Below the pieces are notes generated by a model that had not been told where the DNA came from, did no database searches, and saw only the letters and a program-made list of their open reading frames with translations. A stretch of 8,501 nucleotides of DNA from JBCDCU01 sp039180865 (lineage in GTDB: Bacteria > Pseudomonadota > Alphaproteobacteria > Rhizobiales > JACESI01), in contig JBCDCZ010000198.1 in assembly GCA_039180865.1 (NCBI GenBank), positions 1 to 8,501 on the forward strand, in the 5' to 3' direction. Of the stretch, positions 1 to 6,951 are shown piece after piece. Every line of letters starts with the position of its first letter. Positions within the stretch are counted from its first letter, which is position 1. A program made the translations under genes and the position numbers.

Positions 1-130
1 CAATAATTATGTAATAAAAGGTTCCATATTATAAATTGTAAATAATTAATTATACAATATTTATATAACAATTACTTTAATTTGTATGCAAGTCAGATTG
101 TTCAAAATTATTTCCCAGCATAAGGTTTTC
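1..130. other. AT-rich non-coding region
   Basis: The first ~130 bases are strongly A+T rich, in sharp contrast to the GC-rich coding DNA that follows, and no plausible gene was seen in them. The stretch contains a 12-base palindrome, ATAATTAATTAT, at 42-53. It also holds the left arm (100-108) of an inverted repeat whose right arm lies at 151-159. Such AT-rich intergenic DNA in alphaproteobacteria often holds promoters or sites for xenogeneic-silencer-like regulators such as MucR, but no specific site can be named here. It probably serves the rightward gene at 258 or an unseen gene to the left. Confidence 0.6.
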
Positions 131-159
131 TTGTTTGTGCTCAAGAAAATATTTTGAAC
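100..159. repeat. 9-base inverted repeat in upstream region
   Basis: GTTCAAAAT at 100-108 is the exact reverse complement of ATTTTGAAC at 151-159, with a 42-base gap. A short palindrome, AAAATATTTT, lies at 146-155 and overlaps the right arm. The gap is too long for a compact RNA hairpin, so if real it is more likely a pair of protein-binding half-sites. In AT-rich DNA such matches also arise by chance. Confidence 0.3.
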
Positions 160-175
160 CGCCGCTTTTTTGGAG

Positions 176-206
176 ATTGTCATAATCGTTCGCGGACATT
201 GTCATA
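176..206 (+). promoter_or_regulatory. Tandem ATTGTCATA repeat, candidate operator
   Basis: The nine-base word ATTGTCATA occurs at 176-184 and again at 198-206, a 22-base period that places both copies on the same face of the helix. The pair lies 52 bases upstream of the rightward start codon at 258. Each copy contains TTGTCA, close to a -35 box. A TATTAT sequence follows at 213-218, but at the wrong spacing from either copy for a textbook promoter. The pattern fits a direct-repeat binding site for a regulator of the 258-824 gene; the regulator is unknown. Confidence 0.3.
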
Positions 207-257
207 GGCTGGTATTATCTGTTGGCCTAGGGCGAGGGGTGAAACGGAGGCTCGGCG

Positions 258-824
258 ATGACCTTTTCAAAACTCCCGAACAGGCCTGACCTGCAGGCCA
301 TCAAGGATGTGGCGCGCGAAACATCGCAGAGAAGGAACCTGATCCTCGGCCTGATCGGTAATCTTTCGTTCTGCTGGTCCAACAATGAGAGTATGCTGAT
401 TTATCTCATCATGGCTCTTTTGCGAACGAACGAAACGTCCGCCAAAATAATTTTCGGAACACTCAACACCACCCGGGCCCGCATGGATCTGGTGGAGCGG
501 CTGGCCGCCGCTCATTTGACCGATGAGACAATCAAGCGTGAGATCAAGCGGATCCTACGCGTCTTTAACGATTGCACGAAAGTGCGTAACGAACTCATCC
601 ACTGCATGTTCCACATAGATCAGGGTGGGGACATTACCCACACGCATTCGTTGCGGGTTCAGGTGCAAAAGGGGGAACTCCAGACTGTCGTCACACAGGA
701 CATGGATGATGCCCGTATCCGCAAGATGGCTTCAACGGTGAAGAAACTCGTCAAGTTGAATGCCGATCTTTGGGCTTTCCTGCCGGTGCTTGATAAACAT
801 ATGCGAGATCTCTCTCATACATAA
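258..824 (+). CDS. Hypothetical helical protein with HEPN-like RNxxxH motif
   Basis: This 188-residue protein was not recognised as a named family. The ATG is supported by a GGAGG Shine-Dalgarno sequence at 246-250, seven bases upstream. The sequence looks mostly alpha-helical and soluble, with no signal peptide; residues 44-55 form a short hydrophobic helix. Residues 110-115 read RNELIH, matching the R-x4-6-H motif, with a polar residue after the arginine, that defines HEPN domains, many of which are ribonucleases. It sits in a predicted helix after charged helices at residues 85-108, as in HEPN folds. No nucleotidyltransferase or antitoxin partner is adjacent, so a toxin-antitoxin role is not supported by context. 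The gene is monocistronic as seen and converges on the leftward operon, overlapping it by ten bases. A catalytic role is inference from one short motif. Confidence 0.8.
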   Translation: MTFSKLPNRPDLQAIKDVARETSQRRNLILGLIGNLSFCWSNNESMLIYLIMALLRTNETSAKIIFGTLNTTRARMDLVERLAAAHLTDETIKREIKRILRVFNDCTKVRNELIHCMFHIDQGGDITHTHSLRVQVQKGELQTVVTQDMDDARIRKMASTVKKLVKLNADLWAFLPVLDKHMRDLSHT

Positions 825-1312
825 ACTTCAAACTGCCTGTGCCATTCTGCCAGCAAGTTGCGTCGCATGTCATGTCCGGAGCAAAGCAGTTGGTAGTAAT
901 CGTCTTCTGTTTCGAATGAAGATTTACAAAGGCCGGTCAACGCTTCCAATTCTTCAACATGGACAGCGTCGAACAGATATCTGGAAAACGCGTGTCCGTT
1001 GGCGCAACCGAGAAGAAAATCGGGATCGCGGCGGCTGCATTGAAAGGCGATTTTCTCGCCCACCAAATCGATATCGGTTTCAATGAGCGAACTCCAAGCT
1101 TTTGCCTGGATCCAACCAATCGTGTCGTCGTCCAATGTCGCCACCCGCTCCATCGCTGTGCGCGTGATAAAGATCGTCACAAAACCGGCTGCAAAAGGAG
1201 CGTCCAGTGAGACTGCGGCATCCGATTGGCGACTGGTTGTGTAGCTAATAAAAGATGGGACGGTCGCCATTACGGCATTCTTGGCTTTTCGAGCGTTAAA
1301 GTATTTGAACAT
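815..1312 (-). CDS. Hypothetical protein, last gene of the secretion operon
   Basis: This encodes about 165 residues from the ATG at 1312; a TTG at 1318 would add two residues, and a TGA lies immediately upstream of that. No good Shine-Dalgarno sequence precedes either start. The gene begins 29 bases after the HlyD stop codon, so translational coupling is likely. The family was not recognised. There is no convincing signal peptide or long membrane segment, though residues 35-50 are mildly hydrophobic. It has four cysteines (about residues 92, 103, 129 and 144, counting from the ATG), unlike the cysteine-free upstream secreted candidates, which argues for a cytoplasmic location. The C-terminal half is rich in acidic and aromatic residues. 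Its place after the transporter genes suggests an accessory or regulatory role, but nothing in the sequence states one. Its stop overlaps the end of the convergent gene by ten bases. Confidence 0.7.
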   Translation of the reverse strand: MFKYFNARKAKNAVMATVPSFISYTTSRQSDAAVSLDAPFAAGFVTIFITRTAMERVATLDDDTIGWIQAKAWSSLIETDIDLVGEKIAFQCSRRDPDFLLGCANGHAFSRYLFDAVHVEELEALTGLCKSSFETEDDYYQLLCSGHDMRRNLLAEWHRQFEVYV

Positions 1313-1341
1313 TGCCAATCACGATCAGCCCAAAACAAGCA

Positions 1342-2688
1342 TCACGCCTCCCGAAATGCCCTTGCCATACTGTCTCTAATCGGTTCGACCAGATAGCTGA
1401 AGAAGGTGCGCTCGCGTGTTCTGATGTACACTTCCGCTGGCATGCCCGGTGTCGGGTTGAACGCCTCGATTTTCGCTATTTCCTGCTTTGGCAGTTTGAT
1501 CCGAACGAGATAAATATCGCTCAACTGCTGAGCGGACCTTCGCTCATTGGGAAGAGCGTCTGCGGAAACGTATATGACATTGCCTGTCAGGGTCGGTGTG
1601 GTTCGTTGATTAAGGCCTGGAAGCCGCACGGTTGCCTGCTGACCTGACAGCACATCATCGATGTCTTTTGGCAAGATCTGGGCTTCGATGATGAGATCAT
1701 CGAGAACCGGCAGGATTTCCATGACACTCTTGCCGCTTTCGATCACACCGCCCGGTGTGTGGTAACGCAGTCTCACAACGATACCCCTTACCGGTGCTTT
1801 AATGTTCAAACGGTCTAGAACATCCCGCGCGGCCCGAATTTGTTCGCCGACATCATCGAGTTCCGCCAGAATGCCGTGGAGTTCGTTGACTGCGGATTGC
1901 GCGGTTTCGTGGGTAATTTGCAGGATTTGCGCGCGGGCGCGCTCGATGCGTTCCAGTGAATCCCCGATATCAGCTCGCAATCGACCGATCTCACCGCGCA
2001 AATTCGCTTTCGCCCGGGTCAATCGCATCATCTCGGTTTTCGCAACATACCCCTCTTTGACAAGCTTATCCTTGGCGAAGAGTTCTTCGGAATAGATCTC
2101 CTGCTGCTCGTGGACCGCGGCGAGTTGAGCGCGCCCTCCTTCAATACGTGCTTCAAGCGCTTTGATTCCCCGCTCCAGAACCAGAACCTCGCTTCGAAGT
2201 TTATTGCGGTTGGTCTTAAAAGCGAAGGTCTGGCTTTGTAAAATCGCAGCGACTTCAGAATCGTCCGCAAAAGCATCGAGCGATGTCGGAAACGTCATCT
2301 GGTCACGATGTTCGGCTTCGGCACGAAGCCTTGCCGCCATCACCTTCAACCTGACAAAGCGCAGTTTCAGGCGGCGAAGATTGGCCATGGCGGGAGTCTC
2401 GTCGAGCGTGATCAGGGTCTGACCTTCTTCAACGATATCACCTTCCTTCACCTTGATGTCCCGGATGATTCCACCTTCCAAATGCTGGATGATCTTGTTT
2501 TGCCCGGTGACGACAAAGGTTCCCGCGGCGATCACAGCGCCTGCAACCGGAGCGGTCGTCGCCCAAATGCCGAAACCGCCAAAGGTCAACAGCAGAACAA
2601 TCCAACCACCGAGTGTCGGGCCGCGTCCGCTTCTCGGTATCGAGGCGTACCATTCCTTTTGTTGGGCAACGGGAAGCGTGTTGGTCAT
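1342..2688 (-). CDS. Type I secretion membrane fusion protein, HlyD/PrtE family
   Basis: This is the periplasmic adaptor that joins the ABC exporter in the inner membrane to a TolC-like outer-membrane channel. The 448-residue product has the family layout. A short cytoplasmic N-terminus is followed by one membrane segment at about 28-48. The first lipoyl/biotinyl half-motif is at 68-96 (QHLEGGIIRDIKVKEGD). A long coiled-coil hairpin spans about 100-290, the second lipoyl half is at 294-307 (LNIKAPVRGIVVRL), and a beta-barrel follows. The tail at 415-437 contains GMPAEVYIRTRERTFFSYL, typical of HlyD proteins. The ATG at 2688 is chosen because AGGA lies nine bases upstream (2698-2701). A TTG at 2712 and a GTG at 2694 in the same frame would extend it by up to eight residues. 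It follows the ABC gene by 30 bases and is surely co-transcribed. It resembles rhizobial PrsE, but paralogues are common, so no symbol is assigned. Confidence 0.95.
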   Translation of the reverse strand: MTNTLPVAQQKEWYASIPRSGRGPTLGGWIVLLLTFGGFGIWATTAPVAGAVIAAGTFVVTGQNKIIQHLEGGIIRDIKVKEGDIVEEGQTLITLDETPAMANLRRLKLRFVRLKVMAARLRAEAEHRDQMTFPTSLDAFADDSEVAAILQSQTFAFKTNRNKLRSEVLVLERGIKALEARIEGGRAQLAAVHEQQEIYSEELFAKDKLVKEGYVAKTEMMRLTRAKANLRGEIGRLRADIGDSLERIERARAQILQITHETAQSAVNELHGILAELDDVGEQIRAARDVLDRLNIKAPVRGIVVRLRYHTPGGVIESGKSVMEILPVLDDLIIEAQILPKDIDDVLSGQQATVRLPGLNQRTTPTLTGNVIYVSADALPNERRSAQQLSDIYLVRIKLPKQEIAKIEAFNPTPGMPAEVYIRTRERTFFSYLVEPIRDSMARAFREA

Positions 2689-2718
2689 GTCCACTCGTCC
2701 TTTGTCTTTCAAACCGCG

Positions 2719-4803
2719 TTATTCGGCGGCCGTGATCTTTTGGTTCCCGGAGCTTTCGCTATTACGCTGGGCCGTAATCATGGGAATGATGTCTTTACGT
2801 TCGCCGAAAGCCTGCACGGTTCCGTCTTTAAGGAGCATGATCTTGTCGACGCTATTTAAGAGTGCAGGCCGCTGAGTAACCGCCACCACGGTCATTCCGC
2901 GGCTATGCGCCCGTTGCAGCGCGCGGGCAAGCGCGATTTCACCCTGTGTGTCGAGATTGGAGTTCGGTTCGTCGAGAACCACCAGACGGGGTTCGCCAAA
3001 AAACGCGCGGGCAAGACCGATACGCTGACGCTGACCGCCCGACAAGGGGCTACCATCCATCGAAACCAGGGTTTCATATCCTTGAGCGAACTGCGAGATC
3101 ATGTTGTGTACGTCAGCGAGTTCTGCTGCGTTGAAGATATCTTCGTCTTTTGCGTTCTCGCGCATGCGTGCGATATTGGCCTTGATCGAGGCAGGGAAGA
3201 GTTGCACATCCTGCGGTAGAAAACCGACATTCTCACCGTATTGGCGCGGGTCCCAGTTCCGCACATCCATGAGATCGAGGCGGATACTACCTGCTGTGGG
3301 CGAGATTGAACCCACCAGCATTTTGGCGAGTGTCGATTTGCCTGCGCCGGATGCACCGACAATCGCAAGGGATTCGCCAGGTTCGAGCGAAAAGGAAATC
3401 CCGTTCAAGATCACTTTCTTGTTCGGTGGTGGGACATAGAGTACACGTTCCACGTCCAGTCGACCCGTTGGTTTGGGCAGACGCAAGCGTTCCTGATTGA
3501 GCGGAGACCCATGCAGCAGTGATCGTATCCGCGCATAAGCCGAACGCGCTTGTACGAAGCTTCTCCAGCCTTCAATGGTTCCTTCGACAGGCGTGAGCGC
3601 GCGGCCGCCGATGATCGAGGCCGCGATGATCATGCCACCAGTAAGGTCGCCATGCAGGACCAGGACGGCACCCCATCCAAGCATGGCGATTTGTGTTCCG
3701 ATGCGGATGAATTTTGAAAATCCGGCCATCAGAATGTTGCGGTCCTGCCCAAGTACCTGTGCTTTGAGCGATTCGGCGGTCTCCCGACCCCAGATGAGAA
3801 CACCCTCGGGGGTCATGCCCATCGCGTTGATGACCTGGGCGTTGCGAGCCATGGCATCGGATTGAATATTGGCGCGCATGGCATAGGCGTTGGCCTGCCC
3901 GAAAGGGACGGCAGTGATGCGCTGGTTGATCATTGCAACGATGAAAAGCACGATCATCGTGCAGCAGACGATCGTGCCGAGATGAGGGTGAATGAGGAAA
4001 ATCACCAGAACATAGAGAGGCGTTACGGGCGCATCGAGCATGGTCAACAAAACCGGGCCGGTGATGAAACTGCGTAAATGTTGAAGATCACCAAGGGCCT
4101 GGAATTCCTTGTTGGATCCATTGTAGGAGGCCCGGGCGGCAGCACTTAGAACCGGTGCGCCGAGCCTTGTCTCGACGTCGACAGCGATACGCATGAGAAG
4201 GTAACGGCGCATCATGTCGAGCAGGACATGCGCGAGGATCAAGCCGGTTACGATCACCGTCAACATGATGAGTGTGTCCATGCTGCGGCTCGTCAAAACA
4301 CGATCAGAAATCTGAAACAGATAAATCGGGATCGCCAGCATCAAAATGTTCGCGGCAAACGAGAAGATCGCAACAGTCACCAGGTTTGTTTTACACCGTG
4401 CAAGTCCCTCAGAAAGGACCCGCCTGAAATCCTGATCGCCAATACGTTTTTGCAGAAGATAATTATCTTTCGCTCTAGCGTCTTGCCTAGTGCCACTGGA
4501 TCTTCTGGTTTTCGATTTTCTTGGCGACGGCGTACTGGCATCGCTCTTTTTCACGGCGTTCTCAGGCGCTGCGATTTCCGGCTTTGTTTTTGCGAAATCG
4601 GCCTTAACCTGATCGGCGATTTCACATTCAACCTGCTCTGCCGGTGAGGGGTCGTGTTTTGCGGTCTTCGGGGATTGTCCGATCTTTTCTACGAGAGCAT
4701 CAACTGCGGGCAATCGCGGTATGCTCTTTTTCGCACTTGCTTTCGGCGCGCTACCGGAAGGCGTCTGACGACGGTTCGTCGCCTTGTCGAAATCACTACT
4801 CAT
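2719..4803 (-). CDS. Type I secretion ABC permease/ATPase, PrtD-like
   Basis: This inner-membrane exporter powers one-step secretion across both membranes. The 694-residue protein has a basic, low-complexity N-terminus (1-115), then a six-helix ABC membrane domain (first helices about 141-164 and 177-196). The nucleotide-binding domain follows: A-loop tyrosine near 456, Walker A GASGAGKST at 483-491, Q-loop Gln531, signature LSGGQ at 587-591 and Walker B LVVLDEP with Asp611 and Glu612. The H-loop reads VAVTQRP, so Gln644 stands where most ABC ATPases have histidine. No C39 peptidase or C39-like domain is present. PrtD-type proteins are usually about 570-590 residues, so the N-terminal extension explains the extra length. 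The ATG at 4803 has no clear Shine-Dalgarno sequence, but an in-frame TGA lies shortly upstream and no alternative start fits. It lies 43 bases after the 682-residue gene and directly before its HlyD partner. PrsD-like; paralogues prevent a firm symbol. Confidence 0.95.
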   Translation of the reverse strand: MSSDFDKATNRRQTPSGSAPKASAKKSIPRLPAVDALVEKIGQSPKTAKHDPSPAEQVECEIADQVKADFAKTKPEIAAPENAVKKSDASTPSPRKSKTRRSSGTRQDARAKDNYLLQKRIGDQDFRRVLSEGLARCKTNLVTVAIFSFAANILMLAIPIYLFQISDRVLTSRSMDTLIMLTVIVTGLILAHVLLDMMRRYLLMRIAVDVETRLGAPVLSAAARASYNGSNKEFQALGDLQHLRSFITGPVLLTMLDAPVTPLYVLVIFLIHPHLGTIVCCTMIVLFIVAMINQRITAVPFGQANAYAMRANIQSDAMARNAQVINAMGMTPEGVLIWGRETAESLKAQVLGQDRNILMAGFSKFIRIGTQIAMLGWGAVLVLHGDLTGGMIIAASIIGGRALTPVEGTIEGWRSFVQARSAYARIRSLLHGSPLNQERLRLPKPTGRLDVERVLYVPPPNKKVILNGISFSLEPGESLAIVGASGAGKSTLAKMLVGSISPTAGSIRLDLMDVRNWDPRQYGENVGFLPQDVQLFPASIKANIARMRENAKDEDIFNAAELADVHNMISQFAQGYETLVSMDGSPLSGGQRQRIGLARAFFGEPRLVVLDEPNSNLDTQGEIALARALQRAHSRGMTVVAVTQRPALLNSVDKIMLLKDGTVQAFGERKDIIPMITAQRNSESSGNQKITAAE

Positions 4804-4846
4804 GGGGAACTGCTTTTTTGATTGGTTATGAAATGGTCACGAGGGT

Positions 4847-6895
4847 TCACGTCATCATGCCGCCCATTGCATCGTCCGATTCGCTGGCGACTGGCGGGGG
4901 TACGAAGATCTCTTGCTGTTGCTCGGAAGACGTTGAGGTGTTCTCGCCAAGAAATGCGATCACCTCCGGGATAAGGGCGTCCGGGTTGTTGGCTTCGGCG
5001 ATTTCCATCGCTTCGTCTTCCGGTGTCACCAGATCGACCTGGATCAGAACGTCCTGTTCGTAAAAGGAGCCGTCGAGATACTGGAACTCGCTCTGGCTGT
5101 CGTAATCGATGATTGTCGCGTCGTTACTCGCCAGATTATCGCCAGTCGCATAAAGCGGGTCGGCGGGTGGGACATTGTCGGCTGCATTCACCGTTTGCAG
5201 AACGCCGTCATCGTTCACATCACCCATAGTGACCGAGCCGTTGTCGATGTCTGTCAGGATGTTGGTTTGAACGATTGCGTTCAGTTGATAAAAATCGCCG
5301 GTTATAAACAGGACGTTGATTTCGGATCCGAAATTCGCCGGCATCCCGAAGTCAATTTCGTTGTTGGTGAAACCGATTTGCGGATCGAAGTTCTGAACGG
5401 CGTCGCTAATGTCCTGGACATCGTCAGTGATCGGTTGGAATAGCTCGCCGCCGCCGATGTTGAGGATCGTTGCATCATTTTCGAGCGTATTGCCGTCGAG
5501 GTTGACGAACCCGCCAAAGGCTTCATCGAATGTGACGTTGTCCGCGTCCAGGACGATGTTCGTCTGTTTGATGAAGTTGATTTCGTTGTAGTCGCCCTGA
5601 ATGATCAGCAGGTCATATTCCTGATAGAGATCGAGAATCTGCGTCGCATTCACCGTCGTATTGTCACCGGTCTCCACCCAATAGGAACTCGTCATCGTCT
5701 CGAACAACAAGGCATCATTGTCCGTTAGATCGTTGTATTGGGTGACAAGGTTGATGTCGAAGAAATCTCCGACAATGTAGTCGACGGATGCGAAATACTC
5801 CGGCAGAGAAAATCCGATCGGTGCGGGAATAACCGCGTCACCGGTTTCCCTGCTTAAGTCCGCAATGTTGGACACAATGTTGATGGGTGATGTCGGATCG
5901 CTCCCACCCACCATCGACTGGACAGCCGAATTGTTGTCGAAGGAATAGATGTTCGTCTGAACAACCGCGTTGCTCTCGTAATAGTCGCCATGGATGATGA
6001 AACCGCTTCCGGCCTCGCTCGTGTCGACGATCGATGCAACATTGATCGCTTCGTTGCTGCCCATGTGGATGTGCTGATCAGGCATGGCCATTTCAGCGTC
6101 ATCGCCATCATTATCATCCTCAGAGCTTTCTTCTGATGGAGGCGCGGGTGGAGTCTCATCCGTTTCACCAGGTGTTTCCTCATCACCCGGAGTTTCGTCC
6201 TTTTCGAAACCGGCTTTGAATATCTCCGCGAGTTCGACGACTGAGGCCTTGGAACCCAAATCGTCCAACTTGATTTCGTCGGGTGTCTGTTCGTGCGCAA
6301 GTTCGAGAAGGTCCGCGATGAAATCCTCATCAGGCGCTGCTTCAGCGGCCATTTCGAGGAAATCGTCAAGTGTTTGCCCGTCGGGTAAAGCCGCAAGACC
6401 TCCGGCATTATAAACCACGTCGTTGTCGACGAGATCATTCTCGCTGTAGAGGTCGAATTTGTGGGAGATTGGGCCGGAAATCCGGTAGGCGAAGAAGATT
6501 GTGAATTCGGACGGCGGTGGCGGGAGATCGATCTCCGGAACATCCGGTTCAAAGTCTGGCGGATCGATATCTTCATACAAATCGTCCAACGACGGTAGAA
6601 CACCAAGACCGTTTCCCAGGCGGTCGGTCAAGCTATCGGTTACTCGGTCCGCCGGATTACCGCCCAAGCGATTGAAACTCGGAAGGACCGGTACATCGCC
6701 GATCGCCGCCAGTCGACCGATGATCGGATCGTCCGGTTCGGTTTTGTTCAGCTCTTGACTGGAGTAGGTGAGTTGGATGGTTGATGGTGTGTGTTTTGCG
6801 GGACCGTAGGTGAGACGCGATGTTGCGATGTCATCAATAACGTGGAGATAGCCCGCGAAATGCCAAATGAGTTCGTTGAGACTATAACTGTACAC
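4847..6895 (-). CDS. Acidic repeat protein, candidate type I secretion substrate
   Basis: This 682-residue protein of unrecognised family starts at GTG 6895, supported by a strong GGAGG five bases upstream (6901-6905). Residues 1-60 form a head (containing NELIWHFAGYL) without a Sec signal. Residues 100-130 are rich in proline, aspartate and glutamate, and 150-230 look helical. Residues 231-268 are a very acidic Thr/Pro/Glu/Ser/Asp linker. Residues 279-625 hold five diverged units, each ending in a G-[DS]-[FY]-x3-[ND]-x3-Q-x-[ND] motif. The tail (650-682) is Ser/Glu/Pro-rich and ends GGMMT. There is no cysteine, and only one Arg and one Lys after residue 233. No RTX nonapeptides are present. 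It lies 43 bases upstream of the ABC gene. Lack of a Sec signal, acidity and position suggest an exported or surface-retained substrate; an accessory role for the larger neighbouring protein is the main alternative. Confidence 0.85.
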   Translation of the reverse strand: MYSYSLNELIWHFAGYLHVIDDIATSRLTYGPAKHTPSTIQLTYSSQELNKTEPDDPIIGRLAAIGDVPVLPSFNRLGGNPADRVTDSLTDRLGNGLGVLPSLDDLYEDIDPPDFEPDVPEIDLPPPPSEFTIFFAYRISGPISHKFDLYSENDLVDNDVVYNAGGLAALPDGQTLDDFLEMAAEAAPDEDFIADLLELAHEQTPDEIKLDDLGSKASVVELAEIFKAGFEKDETPGDEETPGETDETPPAPPSEESSEDDNDGDDAEMAMPDQHIHMGSNEAINVASIVDTSEAGSGFIIHGDYYESNAVVQTNIYSFDNNSAVQSMVGGSDPTSPINIVSNIADLSRETGDAVIPAPIGFSLPEYFASVDYIVGDFFDINLVTQYNDLTDNDALLFETMTSSYWVETGDNTTVNATQILDLYQEYDLLIIQGDYNEINFIKQTNIVLDADNVTFDEAFGGFVNLDGNTLENDATILNIGGGELFQPITDDVQDISDAVQNFDPQIGFTNNEIDFGMPANFGSEINVLFITGDFYQLNAIVQTNILTDIDNGSVTMGDVNDDGVLQTVNAADNVPPADPLYATGDNLASNDATIIDYDSQSEFQYLDGSFYEQDVLIQVDLVTPEDEAMEIAEANNPDALIPEVIAFLGENTSTSSEQQQEIFVPPPVASESDDAMGGMMT
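5021..6061 (-). repeat. Five diverged repeat units within the 682-residue protein
   Basis: Each unit ends in a glycine-aromatic, Asn/Gln-laddered motif: GDYYESNAVVQTNI (residues 303-316), GDFFDINLVTQYND (376-389), GDYNEINFIKQTNI (434-447), GDFYQLNAIVQTNI (533-546) and GSFYEQDVLIQVDL (609-622). Four of them are preceded by a second motif of the type G-x-N-x3-N-x-A-[ST]-I, as in GSNEAINVASIVD (279-291), DGNTLENDATILN (467-479) and GDNLASNDATIID (585-597), with a looser copy at 410-422. Regular spacing of Asn, Gln and hydrophobic residues suggests stacked beta-strands. The DNA copies are diverged, so the repeat is ancient. Confidence 0.7.
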
Positions 6896-6905
6896 TCTTT
6901 CCTCC
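6896..6905 (-). promoter_or_regulatory. Strong ribosome binding site that fixes a GTG start
   Basis: On the minus strand GGAGG (6901-6905) is followed by the spacer AAAGA and then the GTG at 6895-6893. Match and spacing are close to ideal, so the uncommon GTG start is well supported and translation of the 682-residue protein should be efficient. Confidence 0.75.
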
Positions 6906-6951
6906 GCATCTTACGGCCTTGCCGCTTAGCCCTTTGCGTTGGCCGTGTAAG

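Noticed and set aside
258..824. Toxin-antitoxin module
   Set aside because: No partner gene precedes or follows on the same strand; only the RNELIH motif hints at a HEPN nuclease.
815..1312. Outer-membrane TolC-like or acyltransferase (HlyC-like) component
   Set aside because: The protein is too short for TolC, has no signal peptide, and I see no HlyC-type sequence features.
2308..2859. A 183-codon open frame on the plus strand opposite the HlyD and ABC genes
   Set aside because: It spans two well-supported genes on the other strand and has no recognisable domain or ribosome site.
2719..4803. Bacteriocin-processing ABC exporter with a C39 peptidase
   Set aside because: The N-terminal extension is low complexity and lacks the Cys and His motifs of C39; its only early cysteine, residue 60, is not in a catalytic context.
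5854..6606. A 250-codon open frame on the minus strand, frame-shifted within the 682-residue gene
   Set aside because: It lies wholly inside a gene with a strong ribosome site and clear repeats, and its translation is a Ser/Arg/Thr/Met-rich composition typical of a shadow frame.
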